NCBI RefSeq assembly: GCF_000821185.2 | Contig: NZ_CP050855.1 | Span: 806,001-870,000, forward strand | DNA length: 64,000 bases | From: Serratia symbiotica | Lineage (GTDB): Bacteria > Pseudomonadota > Gammaproteobacteria > Enterobacterales > Enterobacteriaceae | Direction: 5' to 3' | In this document: positions 48,524 through 57,092 of the stretch, piece by piece | Numbering within the stretch: position 1 is the stretch's first letter | Layout: every line of letters starts with the position of its first letter | Notes under the pieces: model-generated | Database searches by the model: none | What the model saw: the letters and a program-made list of their open reading frames with translations, nothing else | Told to the model about the DNA's origin: nothing | Program-made: the position numbers and the translations under genes

Positions 48524-49459
48524 ATGAGCAAAACGACCCCCATTCCCCATGACGCCGTGTTCAAGCAGTTTCTGACCCATCCGGAAACAGCGCGTGACTT
48601 CCTGCAATTGCATTTGCCGCCGGCAGTGCTCACACACTGTGACTTGAGTACGTTAAAGCTGGAATCGGGCAGCTTTGTTGAAGAAGATTTGCGTGCCTAT
48701 TATTCCGATGTGCTCTATTCACTCAAGGCGGGGAAGGGTATCGGCTTTGTCTATTGCCTTATCGAGCACCAAAGTTCCCCTGATAAGAATATGGCCTTTA
48801 GGTTGATGCGATACAGTATCGCGGCGATGCAACGCCATCTTGATGCGGGTAACGAGCAGTTGCCTCTGGTGGTTCCACTGCTGTTCTATCACGGTCAGGT
48901 GACGCCTTATCCGTACTCGATGCGCTGGCTGGATGAGTTTGGTGACCCCGAACTGGCCACACAGCTTTATGCGGGAGCGTTTCCCCTGGTCGATGTCACA
49001 GTCATCCCGGATGAGCAAATCATGCAGCATCGCCGTATGGCCATCCTGGAGCTTTTACAGAAACACATCCGTCAGCGCGACCTGGCTGACCTGCTGGAAC
49101 AACTGGTCACGTTGCTGCTGTCCGGATATACTACGCAGGAGCAACTGACATCATTGATGAATTACATGCTACAGGTTGGTGACACGGCAGCCCCGGAGAC
49201 GTTTATCCGCGAACTGGCGCGTCGTGCGCCACAACATGAGGAGGTGCTTATGACCGTTGCACAAAAACTGGAACTTAAAGGGATTGAAAAAGGGCGTCAG
49301 GAAGGCATTCAACTTGGCGAAGCTAGAGGCCGCCAAGAAGGCCGTCAAGAAGGCAAGCTTGCCGTTGCCCGCACAATGCTGACCAACGGTCTTGATCGCA
49401 ACCTGGTCATGAAGATGACGGGGTTGACCGCCGATGACCTGGCCAAAATCCAGCATTGA
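48524..49459 (+). CDS. Rpn-family recombination-promoting nuclease (copy 1)
   Basis: A 311-residue PD-(D/E)XK nuclease of the YhgA/Rpn family (Transposase_31). The N-terminal HDAVFKQFLTHPETARDFLQ is followed by the catalytic region AYYSDVLYSLKAGKGIGFV and YCLIEHQSSPDKNMAFRLM with the acidic and Gln residues. The C-terminus has repeated GRQEG units that differ between the two copies. Family members promote RecA-independent recombination. Catalytic motifs look intact. Confidence 0.88.
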   Translation: MSKTTPIPHDAVFKQFLTHPETARDFLQLHLPPAVLTHCDLSTLKLESGSFVEEDLRAYYSDVLYSLKAGKGIGFVYCLIEHQSSPDKNMAFRLMRYSIAAMQRHLDAGNEQLPLVVPLLFYHGQVTPYPYSMRWLDEFGDPELATQLYAGAFPLVDVTVIPDEQIMQHRRMAILELLQKHIRQRDLADLLEQLVTLLLSGYTTQEQLTSLMNYMLQVGDTAAPETFIRELARRAPQHEEVLMTVAQKLELKGIEKGRQEGIQLGEARGRQEGRQEGKLAVARTMLTNGLDRNLVMKMTGLTADDLAKIQH

Positions 49460-49612
49460 TATGTAGTGGCGCAGTCCTGCAATAGGCTGCGCTTTTCTTC
49501 ACACCACGTCACTTAAGCAAAAGCCTGCTAGCTCTAAACGGCATCTCTACGCCATTCAGCAAGTAGTGCTCTCAGTTGAGCCTGCCCCTAATTCTGTGTA
49601 ACTGCCACCGTA

Positions 49613-49695
49613 TTAAAGGTGATCGCTCAGGCGGTCACCGAACTCGAGAATAAAACGACTCATCGCCAGCCGCCAGTTCTGGATCGGCATGCCTC
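49613..49695 (-). pseudogene. IS256-family transposase, last 25 codons
   Basis: GGMPIQNWRLAMSRFI then LEFGDRLSDHL and a stop on the minus strand are the C-terminal end of an IS256-type transposase, followed by the element end GTTACACAGAATTAGGGGC. Nothing else of the element remains. Confidence 0.82.
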
Positions 49696-49761
49696 CCTCA
49701 AACCACCTGAAACAGGTACTGTATGGGTGTGTTTCCCTAACCCAAAACGAACTGGTTCCCT

Positions 49762-50433
49762 ATGACAACTCAAATAGTACCGAAAGGATTTGTCAGAGCT
49801 TATTTACGAGCTTCAACAACTGAGCAGGATGCAACACGTGCCCTGGACACGATCAATACATTCGCCATCGAGCGCGGCCTGAACATCTGTAACTACTATA
49901 TTGAAAATGAATCCGGCTCCAGACTTGAACGCCCTGAACTGTTCCGGCTCCTGAAGGACTGCCAGCAGAATGACATTCTTCTGATAGAGGATGTGGATCG
50001 GTTATCTCGCCTTGCGGGGGAGGACTGGAACAGCCTGAAAAAGATGATTAGGCAGAAAGATATCAGAGTTGTGGCCGTCAATGTGCCGACTACTTGGCTC
50101 GCATCGGGACACTGTGATTTTGACATTCGCATGTTTTCGGCTATTAACGATATGTTGCTGGATATGCTGGCCGCTGTTGCCAGGCGTGACTATGAGCAGC
50201 GGCGGGAACGGCAGCAGCAGGGGATAGCGAGGGCGAAAAGGGAAGGGAAATACAAAGGCCGTCAGGTTAACCAGTCCCGTTATGATGCAATAAACCGGTT
50301 AATCGCGAGCGGCAGCTCCTGGAGCCAGGTACAGAGGGTTCTTGGCTGTAGCAGGGCGACGATTAGCAACGCTGTTAAACTTAAACAATGTGGCAATGGG
50401 AAGACATCGGGTAAGGTGGAAACGCAGGAATAG
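49762..50433 (+). CDS. Serine recombinase (resolvase/invertase family)
   Basis: A 223-residue site-specific recombinase. The catalytic Ser is in RAYLRASTTEQDA (residue 18). ENESGSRLERPELFRLLKDC and LLIEDVDRLSRL are the core motifs, and ARRDYEQRRERQQQGIARAK is the E-helix and arm region. A C-terminal helix-turn-helix ends in SWSQVQRVLGCSRATISNAV. Full length. It could resolve cointegrates of a plasmid or Tn3 element; its site is not identified. Confidence 0.9.
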   Translation: MTTQIVPKGFVRAYLRASTTEQDATRALDTINTFAIERGLNICNYYIENESGSRLERPELFRLLKDCQQNDILLIEDVDRLSRLAGEDWNSLKKMIRQKDIRVVAVNVPTTWLASGHCDFDIRMFSAINDMLLDMLAAVARRDYEQRRERQQQGIARAKREGKYKGRQVNQSRYDAINRLIASGSSWSQVQRVLGCSRATISNAVKLKQCGNGKTSGKVETQE

Positions 50434-50633
50434 TTAATTTTTGTCCGTTCAGCGAAGGGAAATACCGCTCGTTACGCTCAGTAGATTGTGGTCTGTACAA
50501 AAAACAGTCTTAGCGTAGGATATTTTCCGTTTTCCAAGCGGACCCCTAGTTCATAAGTTATGATTACCTTAATCCATAGCTAACGCACTTATGGTTAATT
50601 AGAAAAAAATGTATCTAACTGGTTGAGGTAATT

Positions 50634-51107
50634 ATGAATAACGTGGGAATAATAGAAGCTGGATTTAATGCCCTATGTGATAGTTATGCCATGGGAGTTG
50701 TTAACTTAAGACGTTCTTCTTTATTTGGTGACTTGTTTGTTTTTATAGATTCCCCTGAAAAAAATCTCAATCGTTTTACATATGCGAAATTAGATGATAA
50801 TAAAGAAATATTATCCATATGTGTTTTTATTGTCTGCCTTGATAAAGGAACTACTGATGTTGGATGGTTTGTTCGAAGTGAATTAAGAGGTAAAGGTATA
50901 GGCAAAGATACTGTAGAAAAATCATTCAAAGATTTTAAGCATGGGATGAAGGCCTCAGGAGCTAAACTACTTAACATCACAGCAACTATTGACGAAGGAA
51001 ACGCACCTTCAATTTCTCTTGGAAGGAATTTTATTGGCGGTGAAGAAATTATGAAAAAAGATGATGGTACAATCATCTATTCATACCTCAATAGCTTCCA
51101 GCTTTAG
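50634..51107 (+). CDS. GNAT-fold acetyltransferase, AT-rich
   Basis: A 157-residue protein with a GNAT pattern. The acetyl-CoA loop is VRSELRGKGIGKDTVEKSFK, and DEGNAPSISLGRNFIG matches the late beta5-alpha4 segment. The gene is much more AT-rich than its flanks, suggesting separate acquisition. Good ribosome site (GAGGTAATT) before ATG 50634. Substrate unknown. A tiny hydrophobic peptide gene follows after 64 bases. Confidence 0.75.
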   Translation: MNNVGIIEAGFNALCDSYAMGVVNLRRSSLFGDLFVFIDSPEKNLNRFTYAKLDDNKEILSICVFIVCLDKGTTDVGWFVRSELRGKGIGKDTVEKSFKDFKHGMKASGAKLLNITATIDEGNAPSISLGRNFIGGEEIMKKDDGTIIYSYLNSFQL

Positions 51108-51171
51108 TCTCTTATATGCCATGACTTTTCAAAAGCTATTTATTTGAATCTGAAAAAATCAAGAGGTGTGT

Positions 51172-51252
51172 ATGGGTTCATTATTGGCGATTTTAGGCAG
51201 TGTTGGTTTAGGTGCTATTTTAAAGTCAATTATTGATTATTTATTTAAATAA
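51172..51252 (+). CDS. 26-residue hydrophobic/amphipathic peptide
   Basis: An 81-base gene preceded by AAGAGGTGTGT, a strong ribosome site at normal spacing. The product starts MGSLLAILGSVGLGAILKSI and ends IDYLFK. The first 17 residues are hydrophobic with small residues, the end is amphipathic with Lys, Asp and Tyr. No family recognised. Such peptides include membrane toxins, holin-like or small accessory peptides. It lies 64 bases after the acetyltransferase stop and could be co-transcribed. Confidence 0.5.
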   Translation: MGSLLAILGSVGLGAILKSIIDYLFK

Positions 51253-51385
51253 AAAATATGGGGGAATTAAAGCTATTTATTCAGAGACGATTGATGCATA
51301 TCTTGGATTGTTTGTGGCGTTGCATAAAATTTCAGTTTTTAAAAACCACGAGACATCTAGGAGTAGCTCCTTACCGGAGACAATA

Positions 51386-51633
51386 TATGGTGGAAAAGTA
51401 TGACAGGCTACCACCGACGTTCGATAGCCGCAACAGCGATGTACAGAGTAAAACAGCTATTTGGTGGTCACCTGTCGCTGTGAGATTATGTTGCGCAAGT
51501 TGCAGAGGCTATGACCATGATCTGTGCATTAAACATGATGACGCACGCTGGTATACCAGAAAGTGTACGCGTTGCCTGAAAGATGCCCATTCAGGGGGCT
51601 CTTTATTCCAAATCTGATTTATTCAACAAAGCC
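51386..51633 (+). pseudogene. IS5-family (IS903-like) transposase C-terminal fragment and end
   Basis: IWWKSMTGYHRRSIAATAMY then RVKQLFGGHLSL, a stop, and DYVAQVAEAMTMICALNMM and GIPESVRVA is the C-terminus of an IS5-type transposase with one nonsense codon. The element end, the complement of GGCTTTGTTGAATAAATCAG, stops at 51633, just before repeat copy 2. Confidence 0.8.
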
Positions 51634-51649
51634 CATAGACATACAAAAA

Positions 51650-52918
51650 CTAAGATTTAACGACAGGAATATCTTGCAGACGCGTGGTGTAGGCTGGTGA
51701 CAGCCATTTTCGTTGCATCTTCCAGGTCTCTGGCCGTTCGGGCATGCCCTGTCCCCCAAACCAGATTGTCCGGCCTCGCTGATTAAGGCTGTCGAGCAGT
51801 TGCATCAGGCGTTCGCTGTGCGGCCGTGGCGGGGTATCGTCGAACAGACCATACTGGGTCATCCCCGAGCAGGTGAACTCCCCGAGCATGACGCCGCACC
51901 GGTGGTAACGATGCCCTGGCCTGAAAATGCGCGCCAGTGCCTGACGGGCAGCGCGGATGATGTCCCTGCTGTCCTGGGTGGGTGTCGTCAGCCGGGTCGT
52001 GGCCTGATTGCTGTAGCCGGTTCCACCCACCGTGAATGGGCTGGTTGCCACGAATACCGATACATGTCGGCAATACTGACGTTCACCGCGCAGCTTTTCC
52101 GCTGCCCGTTCGGCGTGGGCGCAGATTGCCTGACTGACGCTATCAAGGTCAGTTGTTTTTTCACCGAACGAGCGCGAACAGACTATCTGCTCTTTCGGTG
52201 TGGCAAATTCCTCGAGGGACAGGCAGGCGATGCCGTTCAACTCACGCACCGTGCGCTCCAGTACCACCGAGAATCGGCGACGGGCGATGGCCGGGGGCAA
52301 GTCCGCCAGTTGTAGCGCCGTGGTTATCCCCATCATCGACAGATGCCTGGCGATGCGATGCCCGACTCCCCACACTTCCGAGACCGGCACGTGTGCCATC
52401 AGGCGACGCTGTCTTGCGGTGGCACTCAGGTCAACAACACCCCCGGTCTTTCGCCAGGTCTTGGCGGCATGGTTGGCCAGTTTGGCCAACGTTTTGGTTG
52501 GAGCGATGCCCACGCCAACGGTCAGATGCGTGCAGCGGCGTACCGTTTCACGGAGCTGTTTTCCCAGGGGTTCCAGTGTGGTGAGTGGCAGGCCGGTCAG
52601 GTCACAAAATGCCTCGTCAATGGAATAGACCTCAACGCGCGGCGTCAGCTGGGCCAATAGGGTCATTACCCGGTGGCTCATGTCGGCGTAGTAGGCGTAA
52701 TTACTGGAGAAGGCAATACAGTGTTTCTTTTCAGCCTCCGCTCTTACCTTGAACCAGGGTACGCCCATTTTTATGCCAAGGGCTTTGGCTTCCTGACTGC
52801 GTGCCACCACGCATCCGTCGTTGTTCGACAGTACCACCACGGGTTTACCGCGCAGGTCAGGTCGAAACACCGTCTCGCAAGAGGCATAAAAGCTGTTGAC
52901 GTCAACCAGGGCAAACAT
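51650..52918 (-). CDS. umuC: DNA polymerase V catalytic subunit UmuC (copy 2)
   Basis: Also 422 residues, with the same catalytic Asp and Asp-Glu residues as copy 1. The only protein difference I can see is the last residue (VVKS instead of VVKA); the DNA differs at a handful of silent sites. It is preceded by its own umuD 23 bases upstream and its own SOS box. Both copies appear functional, so gene dosage of the translesion polymerase may be doubled. Recent duplication or ongoing gene conversion explains the near-identity. Confidence 0.94.
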   Translation of the reverse strand: MFALVDVNSFYASCETVFRPDLRGKPVVVLSNNDGCVVARSQEAKALGIKMGVPWFKVRAEAEKKHCIAFSSNYAYYADMSHRVMTLLAQLTPRVEVYSIDEAFCDLTGLPLTTLEPLGKQLRETVRRCTHLTVGVGIAPTKTLAKLANHAAKTWRKTGGVVDLSATARQRRLMAHVPVSEVWGVGHRIARHLSMMGITTALQLADLPPAIARRRFSVVLERTVRELNGIACLSLEEFATPKEQIVCSRSFGEKTTDLDSVSQAICAHAERAAEKLRGERQYCRHVSVFVATSPFTVGGTGYSNQATTRLTTPTQDSRDIIRAARQALARIFRPGHRYHRCGVMLGEFTCSGMTQYGLFDDTPPRPHSERLMQLLDSLNQRGRTIWFGGQGMPERPETWKMQRKWLSPAYTTRLQDIPVVKS

Positions 52919-52941
52919 GGCTTAACAGGCGTTGGCAAGGG

Positions 52942-53433
52942 TCAAAGCGTGTGGATAGCGTAGCGAACCACGCCAAAGATGACCGTCTCCATGTCCTCAT
53001 TATCCACGTCGATGGACGCAAAGGCTGGGTTGGCCGGCAGCAGTAACGGGCGGGGATGCAATTGCAGGCGTTTGCAGGTGAATGCGCCATCGACCGTCGC
53101 AATGACGATGTCGCCGTGCCGTGCCGGGTAACAGCACTCAACGACCAGCAGGTCGCTGTCGAGAATACCGGCGTCCCGCATTGAATGGCCGTCGGCTCGC
53201 ACCAGGTAGGTACTTTCCGGGAAACGGATGCAGATATCATCCAGTGACAGACGTTGTTCCAGGTAGTCCTGAGCGGGCGAGGGGAAGCCACAGGCGATAC
53301 CGGTATCATGGAGTCTGACCCCTGTCTGGCGCTGAGGGGAGGGGGCTGTTTTACCTGGATGAACTTTGAGTCGCTGAACTGCTGGCGCGGTGAGTGTGGC
53401 CATCGACTTGATGGTCTGGGAGGTGTTGCTCAC
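52942..53433 (-). CDS. umuD: SOS mutagenesis protein UmuD (copy 2)
   Basis: A 163-residue self-cleaving UmuD with the same Cys-Gly cleavage site, nucleophile Ser (ADGHSMRDAG) and Lys (FTCKRLQL). It differs from copy 1 mainly in the N-terminal extension (TIKSMATLTAPAVQRLKVHP versus TITAMALPTTPAVQRPGVHP) and at five or so other residues. The extension is removed on cleavage, which may explain its freedom to vary. Confidence 0.92.
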   Translation of the reverse strand: MSNTSQTIKSMATLTAPAVQRLKVHPGKTAPSPQRQTGVRLHDTGIACGFPSPAQDYLEQRLSLDDICIRFPESTYLVRADGHSMRDAGILDSDLLVVECCYPARHGDIVIATVDGAFTCKRLQLHPRPLLLPANPAFASIDVDNEDMETVIFGVVRYAIHTL

Positions 53434-53478
53434 AATGTGTACTTTCCTGGTCAGAATTTTACTTAAGCATTAATATTG

Positions 53479-53498
53479 TACTGGACGTATAAACAGTA
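53479..53498 (-). promoter_or_regulatory. LexA box of umuDC copy 2
   Basis: Identical to the box of copy 1, including the same non-consensus core base, and at the same distance from umuD. Confidence 0.7.
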
Positions 53499-53732
53499 TA
53501 ATATTGCGCAACCGGGCGTAAGCTGCACTTAAGTCCAGGGTGTATACTGGCGAGATTATCCACAGATATGTTGCAAAACCCGTGTATAACTGGATGGAGA
53601 AAGTGGGCATGCCCAGGAGGCCGTTGTCCTTCAGTGATGCGCAGGTGTTGCGCAATGATGGTCACTCACAGGTGCTCAATGGCACGGACTATGCGATACT
53701 TTGGTCACATTACCCCGCCAGCTGAAAAATTG

Positions 53733-54059
53733 ATGACTGACCACCCTGTCCAGCCAGAGAGTGCTGAAGACGAGATTATCGATATCGACACCGAGGCGTT
53801 TGCTCATACCGTCGCCATGATGGTGCTGCTCAAGCCCGGCATGTCCCATACCCACTCGGAGCCACTCTCCCCCGACTGTGCCGCCGGACAACTTGTCCAG
53901 GACGTCAACAGTCTGAAAAAACGCGCCCGCCGCCTGCTGGTACCCGCCATGCACGAAGCCACCAAACGTACCGGCCAGGTCTATAATATCGAGAGCAGCC
54001 TGGTGCTTTACCCGTCAGGGCGCCTGTTCGCCCAGGCCATCGTCACCCGAAGCAGGTAA
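53733..54059 (+). CDS. Conserved hypothetical protein (copy 2)
   Basis: Identical in predicted protein to copy 1 (48194-48520), with at least one silent base change (GGG for GGC near the end). An open frame with only silent change supports it being translated. Function unknown. It is followed after 3 bases by the second rpn gene, so the two are probably co-expressed. Confidence 0.55.
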   Translation: MTDHPVQPESAEDEIIDIDTEAFAHTVAMMVLLKPGMSHTHSEPLSPDCAAGQLVQDVNSLKKRARRLLVPAMHEATKRTGQVYNIESSLVLYPSGRLFAQAIVTRSR

Positions 54060-54062
54060 CTG

Positions 54063-54998
54063 ATGAGCAAAACGACCCCCATTCCCCATGACGCCGTGTT
54101 CAAGCAGTTTCTGACCCATCCGGAAACAGCGCGTGACTTCCTGCAATTGCATTTGCCGCCGGCAGTGCTCACACACTGTGACTTGAGTACGTTAAAGCTG
54201 GAATCGGGCAGCTTTGTTGAAGAAGATTTGCGTGCCTATTATTCCGATGTGCTCTATTCACTCAAGGCGGGGAAGGGTATCGGCTTTGTCTATTGCCTTA
54301 TCGAGCACCAAAGTTCCCCTGATAAGAATATGGCCTTTCGCTTGATGAGATACAGTATCGCGGCGATGCAACGCCATCTTGATGCGGGTAACGAGCAGCT
54401 GCCTCTGGTGGTTCCACTGTTATTCTACCACGGTCAGGTGACGCCTTATCCGTACTCGATGCGCTGGCTGGATGAGTTTGGTGACCCTGAACTGGCCACA
54501 CAGCTTTATGCGGGAGCGTTTCCCCTGGTCGATGTCACAGTCATCCCGGATGAGCAAATCATGCAGCATCGCCGTATGGCCATCCTGGAGCTTTTACAGA
54601 AACACATCCGTCAGCGCGACCTGGCTGACCTGCTGGAACAACTGGTCACGTTGCTGCTGTCCGGATATACTACGCAGGAGCAACTGACATCATTGATGAA
54701 TTACATGCTACAGGTTGGTGACACGGCAGCCCCGGAGAGGTTTATCCGCGAACTGGCGCGTCGTGTGCCACAACATGAGGAGGTGCTTATGACCGTTGCA
54801 CAAAAACTGGAAGATAAAGGACGTCAGGAAGGTATCCAGCTTGGTGAAGCTAGAGGCCGCCAAGAAGGCCGCCAAGAAGGCCGCCAAGAAGGCAAGCTTG
54901 CCGTTGCCCGCACAATGCTGACCAACGGTCTTGATCGTAACCTGGTCATGAAGATGACGGGGTTGACCGCCGATGACCTGGCCAAAATCCAGCATTGA
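54063..54998 (+). CDS. Rpn-family recombination-promoting nuclease (copy 2)
   Basis: A 311-residue PD-(D/E)XK nuclease with the same catalytic segment as copy 1. It differs at two residues in the alpha-helical middle (PERFIRELARRVPQ). In the C-terminal tail KLEDKGRQEGIQ replaces KLELKGIEKGRQEGIQ, and one extra GRQEG unit is present, so that total length stays the same. The compensated length is notable. Confidence 0.88.
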   Translation: MSKTTPIPHDAVFKQFLTHPETARDFLQLHLPPAVLTHCDLSTLKLESGSFVEEDLRAYYSDVLYSLKAGKGIGFVYCLIEHQSSPDKNMAFRLMRYSIAAMQRHLDAGNEQLPLVVPLLFYHGQVTPYPYSMRWLDEFGDPELATQLYAGAFPLVDVTVIPDEQIMQHRRMAILELLQKHIRQRDLADLLEQLVTLLLSGYTTQEQLTSLMNYMLQVGDTAAPERFIRELARRVPQHEEVLMTVAQKLEDKGRQEGIQLGEARGRQEGRQEGRQEGKLAVARTMLTNGLDRNLVMKMTGLTADDLAKIQH

Positions 54999-55063
54999 TA
55001 TGTACTGGCGCAGCCCTGCAATAGGCTGCGCTTTTCTTTACACCACGTCACTTAAGCAAAAAG

Positions 55064-55345
55064 TACACCAGTTCTGGACTGCAACCTAATAATCGTCTCG
55101 CGTTTCATAAAGGATGGCGGATCTTTTCAGACTATTCAACGAGTAGAACTAATCCACCTCTGCCTGTTTGCCTTGCCCCGCAGCGGGCAGTTAAACGGAA
55201 TAGTCATCTTTACGAAAAAAAATTACTCCCTCGCCGATAATAGTGCGAACATTGAACTATCCTCTAAGCAGATCGATATGGCTCTTGATTGCCATGATGC
55301 TAAGACCTAGTTTAGAATGAATCCATTACCAAAGCTTTAGCGTAT
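55064..55345. other. Intergenic region after repeat copy 2
   Basis: Nothing recognisable. The sequence becomes AT-rich toward the end of the minus-strand signalling operon. No clear terminator hairpin is seen for that operon. Confidence 0.5.
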
Positions 55346-56647
55346 CTAGGAAGTCTTATGATCATGGCTTTTATTAACATAGGTATTAATTATTAATTCC
55401 ATTTCTGCGCTCCTAATGGGTTTTTTTAATATTGGTGTTTTGGTTTCGAATTCATTAATATCGTATCCTGTCATAATTATGATAGGAGTGTTGTTGTTCA
55501 TGTTGCCTCTTTTTTGTATTCTTTCAATTAATTCAATTCCTGTCATGCAAGGCATTTGAAGATCAGTTAAAATAATATTATAGGGTTTTCTCAAGGTTTT
55601 CTGAATAGCTCGCTCTGGTGAGTGAGTGATATCGCACTTGTGACCCATTCTAGTGATCATTTTCTGAATAATTGTTAATACATCCCCATCATCGTCAATA
55701 ACTAACACCTCGAATTTTGGTGTAAATTCATATGCTGATATATTATTTGATAGTTTAGTATCTAATTTACTGATTTTCTTCTTGATTGGCTGTGAGTGTA
55801 GAGGGATACTAGTTGTAAACACAGTGCCGTGATCAACTTCACTCTCGACTTGTATTTTACCGCCCATTGCTTCAACTATTCCTTTAACTATAGCTAATCC
55901 CATTCCAGTACCAGGAACATTAGAGGTTGAATCAATCAATCTCGTGAATGGTATGAATATTTTAGCTAAATTTAACTGTGCAATACCTATCCCTGTATCA
56001 CGAACATATATTTTTAGAATGTTTGAGTCTGAAATGTCAAATGATACCTTAATACTTCCTTTATCAGTGTATTTAAATGCATTAGATACAAGATTCTCAA
56101 TAATTTGGTAGGTCCTTTCTTTGTCAGCGGTTATCATAAAATCCTGTACTATAATAAATTCTATTTCGACACCAGTTTTGCCATATATTATATTGCAATC
56201 GTGTACTGCGTCTCGGATTAAGTCTCCTATTGAGAAACTAGAGGGGGTTATATCAATTACTCCACTATCAATCCTTACATAATCTGTAAGATCTTTGATC
56301 TGTCGCAATATTTTATTTGTTGCATTATTAAGTATTTGAACATCATTGTTGTTATCTCGGTTTACAACCTCAGTGAGGTTGTCTACTGTGCCAATAATTA
56401 CCTGCAAAGAAGTTCGCAACTCGTGACCCACCTTTGCTAAAAATGCGTTTTTACTAAAAACTGCATTTCTCTCTTTCTCTAAAGCATGGCTTATATTTTT
56501 TATATATAAATAAGTGCAAACACTCATGGTTATTGTTAATAACCATGTTATCACCAATAAATATCTTAGTTTGTCTCTTTTTTGCAGAAAATCATTTAAG
56601 GCAATAGTTCTTTGATATGTTTCAGGCGTGGTCTGCAAGATTGGCAA
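55346..56647 (-). CDS. Hybrid histidine kinase (kinase plus receiver), lacking its own sensor
   Basis: A 433-residue hybrid kinase. One membrane segment is at about 28-50 (LLVITWLLTITMSVCTYLYI). The HisKA domain carries the phosphoaccepting His in FLAKVGHELRTSLQVI. The HATPase has N box ENLVSNAFKYTDKGS, G1 DTGIGI and G2 GTGMGLAIVKGI. A C-terminal receiver has LVIDDDGDVL, the phosphoacceptor Asp in ILTDLQMPCMTG and the Lys in LKKPI. It has only one membrane helix and starts at a TTG inside the preceding frame, which supplies a first helix and a periplasmic domain. The two are probably halves of one sensor kinase. There is no HPt domain here. Confidence 0.88.
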   Translation of the reverse strand: MPILQTTPETYQRTIALNDFLQKRDKLRYLLVITWLLTITMSVCTYLYIKNISHALEKERNAVFSKNAFLAKVGHELRTSLQVIIGTVDNLTEVVNRDNNNDVQILNNATNKILRQIKDLTDYVRIDSGVIDITPSSFSIGDLIRDAVHDCNIIYGKTGVEIEFIIVQDFMITADKERTYQIIENLVSNAFKYTDKGSIKVSFDISDSNILKIYVRDTGIGIAQLNLAKIFIPFTRLIDSTSNVPGTGMGLAIVKGIVEAMGGKIQVESEVDHGTVFTTSIPLHSQPIKKKISKLDTKLSNNISAYEFTPKFEVLVIDDDGDVLTIIQKMITRMGHKCDITHSPERAIQKTLRKPYNIILTDLQMPCMTGIELIERIQKRGNMNNNTPIIIMTGYDINEFETKTPILKKPIRSAEMELIINTYVNKSHDHKTS

Positions 56648-57092
56648 CTTTGTTAGACTCCTTTCTTAGCGTATCAGCCAGTTGTTTAATTTCTTTAGTT
56701 ACCTTTTCAGATTCTTTTAAATTACTCTCTAGCTTTCTTACGTAGTAATTCAATCTTTTAATTGTCTCGGAGTACCCTTCTTGTAAAAATAGGTATTGGG
56801 TAGACTCTACGTTATCCGATAGTACAAAGAGTCTGGAAAAAAGAATATCTAGACTGTCCTCTATTTTACTCTTATTGTAATTTTTACTTTTTTCTTCTTC
56901 AATAATAACACTCTTTAAGTCTGAAATTGACATTGTAAGTTTAGCTACTGCCCATGAGTAGTTTTCCTGAGTTCCTGATATGGCATAAAATGAATCTCTG
57001 TCCAGAGATATATATAACTTGGTAATCCATGCTAGAGATGAAATTAGAAATAAGGTTGATAATATTATCAGTAATGATCTATAAATTTTCAC
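56622..57092 (-). CDS. Membrane-anchored periplasmic sensor segment of the kinase
   Basis: A 156-residue product with one N-terminal membrane helix (SLLIILSTLFLISSLAWITK). A helical, charged periplasmic domain with long coiled-coil character follows (LESNLKESEKVTKEIKQLAD). It starts at GTG with GAGGTAAAAG upstream and overlaps the SUOX-like gene by 14 bases. Its last 8 codons overlap the start of the kinase in the +1 frame. Joined, the pair gives the classical TM1-sensor-TM2-kinase layout of about 580 residues. It is therefore either a frameshifted single gene or a genuinely two-part sensor. Confidence 0.7.
   Translation of the reverse strand: MKIYRSLLIILSTLFLISSLAWITKLYISLDRDSFYAISGTQENYSWAVAKLTMSISDLKSVIIEEEKSKNYNKSKIEDSLDILFSRLFVLSDNVESTQYLFLQEGYSETIKRLNYYVRKLESNLKESEKVTKEIKQLADTLRKESNKVANLADHA

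Larger units (their letters stand above)
46099..49524. repeat. 3.4-kb direct repeat, copy 1 (umuC-umuD-hyp-rpn)
   Basis: The sequence is repeated in the same orientation at 51638-55063 (offset 5539 bases) with only scattered differences. Similarity starts at CATACAAAAA and ends at CACTTAAGCAAAA on both sides. Differences cluster in the umuD 5' end and the rpn 3' repeats. Confidence 0.93.
51638..55063. repeat. 3.4-kb direct repeat, copy 2 (umuC-umuD-hyp-rpn)
   Basis: Same orientation and content as 46099-49524. Its left edge directly adjoins the IS5 fragment end. Confidence 0.93.
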
